Assembly (NCBI GenBank): GCA_039989855.1
Contig: JBDXGZ010000027.1
Span: 1-64,000, forward strand
Reading direction: 5' to 3'
DNA length: 64,000 nucleotides
Source of the DNA: CALFVT01 sp039989855
Lineage (GTDB): Bacteria; Pseudomonadota; Alphaproteobacteria; Caulobacterales; Maricaulaceae
A program made the position numbers and the translations under genes. Every line of letters begins with the position of its first letter. Position 1 is the stretch's first letter. The notes under the pieces were generated by a model. That model saw nothing but the letters and a program-made list of their open reading frames with translations. It made no database searches and was not told the origin of the DNA. This document shows, piece after piece, positions 26,903 through 36,053 of the stretch.

Positions 26903-27807
26903 CATCTCGCATAACAGACATATTAGGTCTTCCAGATGAGCAGCCACTCCTACCGCGCCAATTCCGAACGGAGAGACCTCTGATTGTCGCTTTGATCATT
27001 ATGGCCTTTCTGGCAACGCTCGCCTTACTGGCTGGTCGTCAAGGCTTACGTCTGGGCGCCGAATGGCAAAATGAACTCTACGGGACAGCAAGCTTACAAG
27101 TCTTTGACGTAGCATCTGAAAACCAAGAAATCATAGCTGAACGTATAACCGAACGCCTAAGTCATTTTACGCCAAAGCTTGGTATCACACAGCTCTCTCA
27201 ATCGGATATGGTAGAGCGACTTAAACCGTGGCTCGGCAGCGCAGCAGAAACTGAAGATCTCCCCTTTCCGCTATTTTTCGCCCTTGAAAGCGAGAGTGAC
27301 ATTTTATCGGCTCACATTGAACGGTGGCTAGAGCCTTTAAACCTCGACGTAAAAGTTGATGATCACAACCAATGGCGCGTTGAATTTGAGACCGTCGGGC
27401 GCGCACTCTACCGAACCGCTTTTTTAGTGTTAGCCCTCATTTTGATAACAAGTGCTATGATCGCTGGATTTGCCACCCAATCGGTGATGAGCGCCTTTAG
27501 CTCGACTTTGGCCGTAATTTATAGATCAGGCGCAACACGTCAATTTGTCACGCAACTTTTCATTCAACGGTTTTTTCGCCTGTCTCTTCGCGGCGCGCTT
27601 TCAGGAGTCGGCGCGGGTGTGATCATGGCACTACTTTGGAATGGTTTCATCCTACGAAGTAATGAAAGCCTGATGCAAAGATTATCGATTGATTTTTCAG
27701 AAATCATCTGGTTGTTCCTTCTGGTCATAGCCTTTACACTCTGTTGCACATTGGTTTCTGGCTCTATTGCATGGCGAGCGCCTAAATCTTTAAGACGTTC
27801 TTCATGA
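26899..27807 (+). CDS. ftsX: Cell division protein FtsX
   Basis: 302-residue permease-like partner of FtsE. It has the FtsX topology: a transmembrane helix near residues 30-55, a periplasmic domain of about 120 residues, then three helices near 175-195, 225-255 and 270-295. It is translationally coupled to ftsE by a 4-nt overlap and overlaps the downstream ydcF-type gene by 4 nt. Sequence conservation of this family is low; the assignment rests on topology and position. Confidence 0.87.
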   Translation: MTSRITDILGLPDEQPLLPRQFRTERPLIVALIIMAFLATLALLAGRQGLRLGAEWQNELYGTASLQVFDVASENQEIIAERITERLSHFTPKLGITQLSQSDMVERLKPWLGSAAETEDLPFPLFFALESESDILSAHIERWLEPLNLDVKVDDHNQWRVEFETVGRALYRTAFLVLALILITSAMIAGFATQSVMSAFSSTLAVIYRSGATRQFVTQLFIQRFFRLSLRGALSGVGAGVIMALLWNGFILRSNESLMQRLSIDFSEIIWLFLLVIAFTLCCTLVSGSIAWRAPKSLRRSS

Positions 27808-28427
27808 CAGGTCGTATTACGCGTGTTTTCTTCAAATTACTTACCTTTATAGGGTGGCTTTTTTTGATCGCCCTTATTGGTGGCTTCATTGTCTTTACGG
27901 CCTTAATCTCACGCCTTGAGGCGCCCGAGACTATGTCCAAGGCTGACGGAATTGTCGTTTTAACTGGCAAAGGTGGTGACCGCGTCACCACCGCAGTCAC
28001 CTTGCTTGAAGCCAAATATGGCGAACGCCTGTTAATTTCAGGAACCAATGCCGGTCTTTCACGCGAGACTATTATCAATACGCTCAATATTGACGCAGAC
28101 CTCGCCGCCTGTTGCATCGATATGGATCAAGCCATTGATACGGTTGAAAATGCGCAGCAAACCGCCAATTGGGCAAAAGCGTTAGGGTATGAACATATTA
28201 TTCTTGTCACCTCGGCCTATCATATGCCGAGAGCAGAAATCGAAATCGGAACCGCCGCAGGGCGACTCGGAATTACCGCATATCCCGTCAAAGGTAACTC
28301 TCAATCTGCATGGTGGAAAAACGGAGCAGGGTTTAAGCGCATGACCAAAGAATATGGAAAATTAATTTTGAGCTTCATTCGAAACAATCATCAACGCGGA
28401 ACACCTCCGCCAAAACCAAAACCCTGA
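27804..28427 (+). CDS. YdcF/DUF218 family membrane protein
   Basis: 207-residue protein with one N-terminal membrane helix (about residues 10-35) and a DUF218 domain: DGIVVLTGKGGDRVTTAV, LLISGTNAG and ILVTSAYHMPRAEIE. Family members (SanA/ElyC/YdcF) are implicated in cell-envelope integrity. It is the third gene of the ftsE-ftsX-ydcF operon, a conserved alphaproteobacterial arrangement. It overlaps ftsX by 4 nt and converges on the chorismate mutase gene with 2 bp between stops. Confidence 0.87.
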   Translation: MTGRITRVFFKLLTFIGWLFLIALIGGFIVFTALISRLEAPETMSKADGIVVLTGKGGDRVTTAVTLLEAKYGERLLISGTNAGLSRETIINTLNIDADLAACCIDMDQAIDTVENAQQTANWAKALGYEHIILVTSAYHMPRAEIEIGTAAGRLGITAYPVKGNSQSAWWKNGAGFKRMTKEYGKLILSFIRNNHQRGTPPPKPKP

Positions 28428-28429
28428 TT

Positions 28430-29185
28430 TCACACTTCTCGAGACGATAAAGGCGCAGGTAGAACACCGATCAAAGCACAGGTCTCTCCAAGCTGCTTAG
28501 CCGTTTTAAATCCATCAATACTCGCAAGAACATAAGCTCCGCTTTCAGCCCGTATCTTCGAGCCCGCGGGCAGCGCACCTATGTCACGACTGATAAATAG
28601 CGTCATATCATCACCAGATGTAGCGAGCGTCCCAACCGCCACGGCCACAGCTTCTGGCCAATCCGTCGCATCATGACGCGGCAGGCGTGCCATGATCTTA
28701 AGGTCAGCCATCGCCCCCTCTGGGGTTAAAGCTGTCCACCAACGACTGCTTTTACCAGGCGCGGCCACCACAGCAACGGCATTTTCGTCCCCATAAGCTG
28801 CGGCCAAAGCGGACATTTCTGAGCTATGAGTTACAACGGGAAGTGAGGCTCCAAATCGTTCACTCACAAGGCTTAAGCCTTCGCCCTTATTGTCGAGCTT
28901 AATCCCGATATGCACAGTCAATGGTCCTTGAATAGATAGACTCGCGCTCATTAATTCTGCCCAGATACGCGATACTAAGGCAGGAGAGCTGTGCCGTGTG
29001 GCATCAGCCAAATCCCGCACATGCGACTCTTCTCGGGAAGGCCGCCAAATCGCGCCACCGCGTTTGGCCTGCTTGACGTAATTTGCCAGCTCCAAGCGCT
29101 CTGCAATCAATGAGAGCAGCGCCGTGTCAACACGGTCAATGTCTTTTCGGACCTGATTAATATCAAATGGCTTTATGGTTTTCAT
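28430..29185 (-). CDS. Chorismate mutase with a C-terminal extension
   Basis: 251-residue protein. Residues 1-90 form an AroQ-type chorismate mutase domain (VRKDIDRVDTALLSLIAERLELANYVKQAK, then EESHVRDL and a terminal helix), which makes prephenate from chorismate. The remaining 160 residues (GPLTVHIGIKLDN... to the end) match no family I recognise; no prephenate dehydratase or dehydrogenase motif is visible. Start ATG 29185 is preferred over the longer ORF because the extension has no mutase similarity. A regulatory or substrate-binding role for the C-terminal part is conjecture. Confidence 0.8.
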   Translation of the reverse strand: MKTIKPFDINQVRKDIDRVDTALLSLIAERLELANYVKQAKRGGAIWRPSREESHVRDLADATRHSSPALVSRIWAELMSASLSIQGPLTVHIGIKLDNKGEGLSLVSERFGASLPVVTHSSEMSALAAAYGDENAVAVVAAPGKSSRWWTALTPEGAMADLKIMARLPRHDATDWPEAVAVAVGTLATSGDDMTLFISRDIGALPAGSKIRAESGAYVLASIDGFKTAKQLGETCALIGVLPAPLSSREV

Positions 29186-29340
29186 TCGCTGTATATGGCG
29201 ATTTTCGACCCTTCTGTCGAGGCGAATTATGATTTGCAAACATAGTATAATCCCTCAAATATCACGTATCTCACAACACATTACAAACGACAATCGAAAC
29301 ATCATATTGACTCTGCGAATGAAACCATCATGACAAGCTT

Positions 29341-30249
29341 ATGAGTATGAAGGAAATTTCCGTCTTAATCGGCATTTGTTTTGTCTGGGGTTTACACTTC
29401 ACGATCATCCGTTTGACCGTGCAAGATATTGCGGAACCCTTATTTTACGCGGCCTCCCGTGTCGGATTGGTGGCGCTGATCTTGTCCCCCTTTTTGAAAT
29501 GGCAAAAAGGCCAAATGAAATATATCTTTATCGGTGGTCTCGGGTTCGGCAGTTTGAATTACGCACTCATGTTCCCAGCTCTTAACCTCACCACCGCAGC
29601 CGCCGCTGCGATTGCAATCGAGCTTTATATGCCATTGTCGATTATGTTGTCCGTGATTTTTCTTGGGGAGCGCATTGGGCGTTACCGAATTCTCGGCGTC
29701 GCATTAGCCTTTCTCGGTGTCATCATTCTCGCCCTCTCGAACCCCAATGGTCAGGTTGGCCCTTATTTCGCCCTTGGTATTGGCATGATCGCCCTTGCCG
29801 CTTTGGCGGAGTCCGTTGGAGCGGTAGCCGTAAAAATGACGAAAGATATTCACTCTCTCACACTATTAGCGTGGTTCTGCCTCACAGGGTTTTGCGTCCT
29901 CGCGCCTCTATCCTTTATTATTGAAGACAATCAAATGGAGGCTTTTACCCCAGATAATCGTTGGAAATTCACCGCGGCCCTACTCTATTCAGTGCTCTTA
30001 GTGTCTATTTTTGCTCACGCTAGCTATTATTGGTTGCTGGCGCGCCAACCTATTTACCGCGTCGCCTGTTCGGGCGTCCTCACGACCTTTTTTGGGGTGA
30101 GTATGGGCATCCTTATTCTCAAGGAACCGGTTACACTTTACTTCGTTCTCGGTGGGGCGATCGCCATTTTAGGCGTCTCCATCATCTTATGGCGAAACAC
30201 GTCTCATGAGAAAAGTAGTCACCCAACAAAGTCGCCAGACGGGGGTTGA
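29341..30249 (+). CDS. EamA/DMT-family membrane transporter
   Basis: 302-residue drug/metabolite exporter of the EamA type with two repeats of about five helices each. The first EamA repeat ends near residue 135 (LGVIILALSNPNGQ) and the second near 285 (GAIAILGVSIILWRN). The N-terminal WGLHFTIIRLTVQDIAEPLFYAASR segment is typical. The substrate is not known. Two ATGs (29341 and 29347) are close together; neither has a good ribosome-binding site. It is a single-gene unit. Confidence 0.85.
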   Translation: MSMKEISVLIGICFVWGLHFTIIRLTVQDIAEPLFYAASRVGLVALILSPFLKWQKGQMKYIFIGGLGFGSLNYALMFPALNLTTAAAAAIAIELYMPLSIMLSVIFLGERIGRYRILGVALAFLGVIILALSNPNGQVGPYFALGIGMIALAALAESVGAVAVKMTKDIHSLTLLAWFCLTGFCVLAPLSFIIEDNQMEAFTPDNRWKFTAALLYSVLLVSIFAHASYYWLLARQPIYRVACSGVLTTFFGVSMGILILKEPVTLYFVLGGAIAILGVSIILWRNTSHEKSSHPTKSPDGG

Positions 30250-30383
30250 GCCGTAAACACGATTAACTTACAGGGTTTTCATGCGTTTAGGTGACAAAAA
30301 CCCCTTAACGGGCTTGGTCATTCCCCTACAAAAGTTTAGTAAAGAGTGATAAGTTAACTGGAATCGGGTCAAAGAGCGATATT

Positions 30384-32132
30384 GTGAACCATCCCGATCC
30401 TAAATTTGACAATTTCTACCCTTATCTTGCCCCAGACCCTTGGGCTGATTTTTATGATGATGAGGGTCAAAGATGGTCGAGCGTTATTGGCGTTGCGATT
30501 ATCTTACATATTTTCTTGTTTTTTGTCCTATCGTCCAATTTTATTATCCCGACATTAAAGCCCGAGGACCCCGACCCTATTCCGGTTCAAATCATTAGCT
30601 TTGAAGCCACCCAACCCGAGGCCGCGCCTCAATCAGAGCCTATCATTATTCCGCCTGCCGCAGCGCCGACTCCATCGCCTACGCGAGTCCCACGGGTTAA
30701 ACCCGCACCGCCTCCGCCTGTGCAGCCCATTCCTGAACCTGTACCAGAACCTATTCCTGAACCTATCCCAGAGCCAATTCCTGAGCCAATTCCAGAGCCT
30801 GAGCCTATTCCTGAACCTATTCCAGAGCCCGAGCCTATTCCTGAACCGACAATAACGCCCCCGCCGCCAGAAATCTTGGCAACCGAGCAAGACATACCAG
30901 AGACGACCATCTCTGAGCCTATAGTTGCGCCTATTGAACCCGAGCCAATTCCCCAACCCGATCCGCTGCCACCTCAACCAGAGATCGAAATTTTTGATCA
31001 ACCTATACTGCCTGAGCCAGAGATCGAGATATTTGACCAACCCATACAGCCAGAGCCAGAACCTTTACCAGAGCCTATAGCCGAACCTGAGCTGGAGCCT
31101 TTACCAGAGCCAATCACGCCTGACCCAGAACCGCTGCCCGATCTGCCTATCGCGCCTGCTTTGCCTATTGAACCTGAGCAACCCCAAGAGATTGAGGTTC
31201 CAGCCAACATCCCAACAACTGCACCTGATGAGCAAGCCGGTCTTATTTCCGAAACACCCGACCCGATTGTTCCTGATCCTGTGGTTGAGCCTATTGTGCC
31301 GCCTACGCCCGAACCCGAAATTATTGAACCCGAACCCGCGCCCGAACCTGAAATCATCGCGCCAGAAGAGATCGTTCCTGAACCAGAAGATGAAATCATC
31401 ATCACTACGGCCCCAACGATTTTGGCCTCGCCAGATGCACCGCAAACAGAGGACGAAGAAGAACGGGCTGTCCCGCAATCACAAGCCGCACAAGTCCCCC
31501 CGTCAAGCGGCGGAAAACCGCCTCAGGGCGCTGGCGGAGGGTTATTTAACCCCGGCGGCGGGCGTCCCATAACTCAAACACCGCCTGCGGGCGGCTCACG
31601 CCGACCTCCCCCGGGTACAGGGGCCGGTGGGTGGACCCTCAACACATCCGGCATTGGAACGGCTGGCCCCGGGTTTAAAGGGCTTAACCTCGATATACGC
31701 TGCCGTGAAGCCAATCGAACACATGAAGATTGCCCTGACTATCTGCGTCAACAATATGGCCGAGATGCAAACGGGTTTGAGGGCATAGGCGCCCACCGTA
31801 ATACAAGCCGGCCCGCGCCGCGCCGCCCCAATGCAGCCCGAAGCCTAACCATTGGCGGTGTCGATACGACCAGTAGTATCGGTGCGGCTAATCAATTTTT
31901 AGATGACGCAGGATTTTCTAATAAAGCACGGGCTTTAACGGGTGATGAGCCAACGCCAAACCGTGTGCGGGATGCCTTTAGTGCAAACCCCTCTGTCCCC
32001 GCATGGCAAATTGAACAAGGTGATATCGACTCGACGTCTCCAACAAACACGCCGTCTGGTCCGAACAATGATTGGTTGTTACGTCCTGAAGATGACGACG
32101 AAGATGAAGATGACGTTATAAGATTACCGTAA
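30384..32132 (+). CDS. Proline-rich TonB-like membrane protein lacking a TonB C-terminal domain
   Basis: 582-residue protein starting at GTG 30384. A short cytoplasmic start of about 35 residues is followed by one membrane helix (VIGVAIILHIFLFFVLS, about residues 37-55). A long Pro/Glu-rich spacer (about residues 85-360) carries PEPIPEPIPEP repeats, and a Gly-rich linker follows. The C-terminal region (about residues 420-582) has LNLDIRCREANRTHEDCPDY with two cysteines and an Asp/Glu-rich end. The layout is TonB-like, but the usual beta-strand C-terminus is not visible. No ExbB/ExbD genes are nearby. Confidence 0.75.
   Translation: MNHPDPKFDNFYPYLAPDPWADFYDDEGQRWSSVIGVAIILHIFLFFVLSSNFIIPTLKPEDPDPIPVQIISFEATQPEAAPQSEPIIIPPAAAPTPSPTRVPRVKPAPPPPVQPIPEPVPEPIPEPIPEPIPEPIPEPEPIPEPIPEPEPIPEPTITPPPPEILATEQDIPETTISEPIVAPIEPEPIPQPDPLPPQPEIEIFDQPILPEPEIEIFDQPIQPEPEPLPEPIAEPELEPLPEPITPDPEPLPDLPIAPALPIEPEQPQEIEVPANIPTTAPDEQAGLISETPDPIVPDPVVEPIVPPTPEPEIIEPEPAPEPEIIAPEEIVPEPEDEIIITTAPTILASPDAPQTEDEEERAVPQSQAAQVPPSSGGKPPQGAGGGLFNPGGGRPITQTPPAGGSRRPPPGTGAGGWTLNTSGIGTAGPGFKGLNLDIRCREANRTHEDCPDYLRQQYGRDANGFEGIGAHRNTSRPAPRRPNAARSLTIGGVDTTSSIGAANQFLDDAGFSNKARALTGDEPTPNRVRDAFSANPSVPAWQIEQGDIDSTSPTNTPSGPNNDWLLRPEDDDEDEDDVIRLP
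30732..30848 (+). repeat. Pro-Glu-Pro-Ile coding repeat array
   Basis: Tandem degenerate repeats of CCTGAACCTATT-type units encode PEPIPEP. The repeat is a protein-spacer repeat and gives rise to artefactual Gly/Ser-rich frames on the minus strand. It is likely to be unstable in length between strains. Confidence 0.85.
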
Positions 32133-32137
32133 CAGCT

Positions 32138-32680
32138 CTATCTTTGTCGTTCGACAACCGTTTTTAACCGCGTCAATGATTGAAGTAATTCGGCGTCAAT
32201 AGCAGATTTCGAACGATGTAATTTTATACGGTCAAAATAGGGAAAAACCCCCGCATCAAGATCAAGACGTACCAGAACCGTTACGCCTTGCGATGGTAGG
32301 CTTTCACTCACCGCATAAATAATGCTGCCTTCATAAGTAAGGCTCGAGAAACGGCTTTGCACAAAATAGGGAGATGTCACGGCGAGAACTTCCTGCACAC
32401 CTGTTTCAAATGGAGCTTGCGCGCGACGCCAACTGATGATTTGCCCGGCCCCATATTCTGCGCCCGTTAGAGCCGTATTATCGAGGCCCAAGCTTGCTAG
32501 AAACGGAGCCCAAGTCCGGATATTTTCCAAATCAACAAGCTCATCATAAACAGTATCTGCATCAGAAGAAATATTTATAGATTGCTCGAAGACAAATGTT
32601 TGCGGTAAAAATCGCCCATATGCGAGAAGCCCCACGAAAAAGAAAAAGACTATAGCTATAAATGATATGAAATATTTCAA
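32138..32680 (-). CDS. SRPBCC-fold membrane-anchored protein
   Basis: 180-residue protein with an N-terminal membrane anchor or uncleaved signal (MKYFISFIAIVFFFFVGLLAYG). It has a START/Bet v1-like SRPBCC domain: SADTVYDELVDLENIRTWAPFL is the typical start and GAGQIISWRR, VQSRFSSLTYEG follow. Such domains bind hydrophobic ligands; the ligand here is unknown. It converges on the proline-rich gene with 5 bp between stops. Confidence 0.75.
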   Translation of the reverse strand: MKYFISFIAIVFFFFVGLLAYGRFLPQTFVFEQSINISSDADTVYDELVDLENIRTWAPFLASLGLDNTALTGAEYGAGQIISWRRAQAPFETGVQEVLAVTSPYFVQSRFSSLTYEGSIIYAVSESLPSQGVTVLVRLDLDAGVFPYFDRIKLHRSKSAIDAELLQSLTRLKTVVERQR

Positions 32681-32792
32681 ACCTTTTCTCCATAGTCGTA
32701 AATTGCTGCTTGAAGGTGCAATAAAGGCGCGGCATAGTCAAAGCCTCTTTAAAAACACGCTCAACAGTGAGTGAAGACACTCAGGAGTAAAT

Positions 32793-34286
32793 ATGACCTT
32801 TATGACAGACATTGCCCTCAACGTTTTAGAGGTTTTAAGTACGGTTTTTATCTTTGTGATCGGAATTTTAGGGGCTGTCATCATCGTTTTATTCTTCATG
32901 GATATTTGTCAAACTAAAGATGCCGTCCGCCGAAACTACCCTGTCCTAGGGCGTTTTCGCAGTCTCTTCTCAAAATTAGGGGAATTTTTCAGGCAATATT
33001 TCTTTGCAATGGATAGAGAAGAAATGCCGTTTAACCGCGCCGAACGCGAATGGATCAATCATGTCTCCTTGGAAGGATCGGAAACCGTTCCCTTTGGCTC
33101 AACTCGTTCCCTTGCACCGGGCACGGCGATTTTCGCCAATAGCATGTTCCCAAAATTAGAGGGGCAGCATATCCCCAAGCCTGCTTTTGTCATTGGTCCT
33201 GATACGGCCCACCCTTATAGCCCGAAAAGTTTTTTCAACATTTCAGCTATGAGCTACGGCGCGCTCTCAAAACCTGCTGTACGAGCTCTATCGCACGGGG
33301 CGCAACTTGCAGGATGCTGGCTTAACACAGGTGAAGGCGGCGTCGCACCATATCACCTAGAAGGTGAATGCGATCTTGTTTATCAACTTGGAACGGCCAA
33401 ATTTGGCGCGCGTAATGATGATGCCACATTGAATGTGGAGAAGTTAAAGAAAGTATGTGAGAGCCCGAATGTCAAAATGATTGAGATTAAAATATCTCAA
33501 GGTGCGAAACCGGGCAAAGGCGGCATTCTTCCTGCAGAAAAAGTAAACCAAGAGATAGCTGAAATTCGCGGGATACCTGTCGGACAAGCGGCCATTTCGC
33601 CTAACCGTCACGTGGAAGTTTCAAACCCTCAAGAACTTCTCGATCTCATTCATCGTGTGCGCGAAGCCTCGGGGCGACCTGTCGGCATCAAATTTGTCGT
33701 CGGTAATCTCACCCCCATAAAAGAGCTAATTGCTGAGATCAAATCACGCGGGCCTGCTAGTGCGCCTGACTTCATGACCATTGATGGCGGTGACGGCGGC
33801 ACAGGCGCAGCCCCTATGCCTTTAATGGACAATATGGGTTTAACTATTCGTGAAAGCCTCCCCGCTATTGACGACCTTCTGCGAGAGGAAGGCCTGAGAG
33901 ATCGTATTGCTATTATATCTGCCGGGAAACTTTTAACCCCTGCGGAGGTTGCTTGGGCTTTTTGTGCCGGTGCAGATTTTGTAAACTCTGCTCGAGGATT
34001 TATGTTTGCACTTGGGTGCATACAAGCCTTAAAATGTAACCAGAACACGTGCCCTACAGGTATTACGACACACAAGAAACGACTTCAAAAAGGCTTAGAT
34101 CCTGAAAACAAAGCCGTCCGTGTGATGAATTATTGTAAGACCCTACGCAAAGAAGTCGCCATGATCGCCCATAGTTGCGGTGTAGATCATCCGCGCGACC
34201 TAACACGAGATCACGTTATGATCGTTCAAGCGAGTGGTCGTTCAAAACCGTTCTCACAAGTCTGGGATCGCAGCCGCTACCTCTAA
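32793..34286 (+). CDS. FMN-binding glutamate synthase-like protein, stand-alone
   Basis: 497-residue protein holding only the FMN/Fe-S synthase domain of the GltB family. An N-terminal membrane helix spans about residues 10-35. The synthase core has MSYGALSKPAVRALSHGA, LNTGEGGVAPYH, KPGKGGILPAEKV, TIDGGDGGTGAAP, and CPTGITTHKKRLQKGL with cysteines for a 3Fe-4S centre. The glutaminase domain of real glutamate synthase is absent and no gltD is nearby. Its reaction is unknown; the family is annotated only by similarity. It is monocistronic. Confidence 0.85.
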   Translation: MTFMTDIALNVLEVLSTVFIFVIGILGAVIIVLFFMDICQTKDAVRRNYPVLGRFRSLFSKLGEFFRQYFFAMDREEMPFNRAEREWINHVSLEGSETVPFGSTRSLAPGTAIFANSMFPKLEGQHIPKPAFVIGPDTAHPYSPKSFFNISAMSYGALSKPAVRALSHGAQLAGCWLNTGEGGVAPYHLEGECDLVYQLGTAKFGARNDDATLNVEKLKKVCESPNVKMIEIKISQGAKPGKGGILPAEKVNQEIAEIRGIPVGQAAISPNRHVEVSNPQELLDLIHRVREASGRPVGIKFVVGNLTPIKELIAEIKSRGPASAPDFMTIDGGDGGTGAAPMPLMDNMGLTIRESLPAIDDLLREEGLRDRIAIISAGKLLTPAEVAWAFCAGADFVNSARGFMFALGCIQALKCNQNTCPTGITTHKKRLQKGLDPENKAVRVMNYCKTLRKEVAMIAHSCGVDHPRDLTRDHVMIVQASGRSKPFSQVWDRSRYL

Positions 34287-34460
34287 AGCGCTGTATGTTA
34301 CTTTAAATTTTCATAAAACCGTCCCCAATAGTGTGGACGGCAAGAGTTGAATTAAAATCACACCGTGAAAAAGGCTCTTAATAGCCTTTATGTTCCACCA
34401 TAAACTTATTTTATCTATCTGATAAGGTAAGGGCGTACCGTTCTCATTAAGGACACATAT

Positions 34461-35111
34461 ATGACTTATGCTTTCACACCTGCCGCTCGCGTTAATCTAC
34501 CGATTGTCGGTGAAACGGCCCGTTTTCCTGTACGGCGAGTTTATTGTATTGGTCGTAACTATACAGAGCATGTGAGAGAAATGGGCGGGGATGTTGAACG
34601 CAGTGAGCCAATATTTTTCACCAAAGCCCCAGAGACCCTCGTTTCTACGGATAGCCAGATTGAATATCCGCCCAATACAAAAAATGTCCACCATGAGGTC
34701 GAACTCGTCGTTGCAATCGGCCCAGATGGTGTTTTTGGTTACGCCGTGGGGATAGACTTAACGCGTCGTGATCTTCAAACGATTGCCAAGACATCTGGCA
34801 GCCCGTGGGACCGCGCTAAAAACTTCAAACAATCTGCGCCCTGCTCTGCGATTACCAGAGCCGAAACGATTGACGTCTCTAATGCAAATATAGTTATGCG
34901 TAGAAATGGCAAGATTGTTCAGTCAGGCTCTACTAATCAAATGATATGGTCGGTCGACGAAATTATCACACGCTTGCAAGAAGATATGGATTTGCAAGCG
35001 GGTGATTTAATTTTCACGGGAACACCAGAAGGAGTCGGCCCCGTGACAATTGGGGAGCAACTCTCTGGTGAAATTGATGGTTTAGCGCCGATAGACGTTC
35101 GTTTCATCTAA
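34461..35111 (+). CDS. Fumarylacetoacetate hydrolase-family protein
   Basis: 216-residue FAH-fold enzyme. The metal-binding residues are visible as Glu79 and Glu81 (HHEVELVVAIG) and Asp99 (YAVGIDLTRRD). Conserved KAPETL and FTGTPEGVGPV blocks follow. Small members of this family act as acylpyruvate hydrolases or oxaloacetate decarboxylases; the exact substrate is not clear. The upstream 174-bp gap has a weak CCGTCC/GGACGG hairpin (34319-34340), with no U-tract. It converges on a dienelactone hydrolase gene with 15 bp between stops. Confidence 0.88.
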   Translation: MTYAFTPAARVNLPIVGETARFPVRRVYCIGRNYTEHVREMGGDVERSEPIFFTKAPETLVSTDSQIEYPPNTKNVHHEVELVVAIGPDGVFGYAVGIDLTRRDLQTIAKTSGSPWDRAKNFKQSAPCSAITRAETIDVSNANIVMRRNGKIVQSGSTNQMIWSVDEIITRLQEDMDLQAGDLIFTGTPEGVGPVTIGEQLSGEIDGLAPIDVRFI

Positions 35112-35126
35112 GACGGTGAGAACGAC

Positions 35127-35861
35127 TTAGGCTGCATCTGTTCCGTGTAAACCAAAGGCTTCACCCAAAAGATCAACTGTGGATTGCCAAGACCGACGAT
35201 CTGCATCAGCATTATAGGCAAGTGTTTTATTTCCAGGCGCTCCTGGATTTGTAAAAGCGTGAGTTGTTTGGCCATACGCATGTATCTGCCAATCACATCC
35301 CGCTTTCGTAAATTCATTCCCTACGGCAACAACATCTTCTGCAGGCGCCATCGGATCATCCCAACCGTGAGCAATTAGGAGCTTCGTTTTACTCTTCTTC
35401 GTGTTGAAATTCGCGGTCCCTAATAAGCCATGAAATGACGCTGCTACTTTAAGATCAAGCCCGCCGCGCACCATATCCAAGGTGCAAAGCCCCCCGAAAC
35501 AATAGCCAATGGCCGCCATATGCGTTTCATCAATCATAGGCAGTTCCGCCGCGGCTTTATACCCAGCCTTGAGGCGCTTGAGCAAAACTTTACGGTCTTC
35601 AACCAACCCGTTCATCGCAGCATTACGTCCTTCATCGGTCTCAGGCAAAGCTCCATCGCCATAATTATCAAGTGCAAAACCAACATAGCCAAGAGCCGCC
35701 ATTTGAATGGCCTTATCCTCAGCAAACCCGTCTTTTCCGCCCCACGCATGATTAATTAAAACGCCCGGCTTCGGGTCTTGATATGTCTCATCCCACGCCA
35801 AGTAGCCAATACACTTTTGCTTGCCATCAAAATACTCAAGGGGTTTCGTTGTAATTCCCAT
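35127..35861 (-). CDS. Dienelactone hydrolase-family protein
   Basis: 244-residue alpha/beta hydrolase of the DLH type. The nucleophile Cys is in AIGYCFGGLC, the Asp in HGWDDPMAP and the His in TTHAFTN. It has the usual N-terminal strand pattern (PGVLINHAWGGKDG). The start ATG at 35861 has AAGGA 8 nt upstream; the longer in-frame ORF lacks one. The physiological substrate is unknown. The neighbouring FAH gene is on the opposite strand, so a shared catabolic role is possible but not shown. Confidence 0.85.
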   Translation of the reverse strand: MGITTKPLEYFDGKQKCIGYLAWDETYQDPKPGVLINHAWGGKDGFAEDKAIQMAALGYVGFALDNYGDGALPETDEGRNAAMNGLVEDRKVLLKRLKAGYKAAAELPMIDETHMAAIGYCFGGLCTLDMVRGGLDLKVAASFHGLLGTANFNTKKSKTKLLIAHGWDDPMAPAEDVVAVGNEFTKAGCDWQIHAYGQTTHAFTNPGAPGNKTLAYNADADRRSWQSTVDLLGEAFGLHGTDAA

Positions 35862-36053
35862 TTTCACGTCCTTATAAAGATGTGTTTTTTTAAATCTATG
35901 AGTGAGAGATAATGTCGAAGGCGCAGAGGTCAATGGTGATCTTAAATATTTACATATAAATCCTCATAAGAAACCTATGATCCTCTCGTATTGTTAAGAC
36001 AAAATTAGCCATATTTTTGCATAATATGAAAACATTTAACCTCCGAGGCTCCA

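Noticed and set aside
30732..30848. Repeat array resembling a CRISPR
   Set aside because: Units are 12 bp, contiguous, in frame and encode PEPI; there are no spacers or cas genes.
30629..31405. Long minus-strand Gly/Ser-rich open frames
   Set aside because: They are the antisense of the Pro/Glu codon repeats in the proline-rich gene and have no start signals or protein-like composition.
34319..34340. CCGTCC/GGACGG hairpin as terminator
   Set aside because: Six-base stem with a 10-base loop and no T-run; too weak to call.
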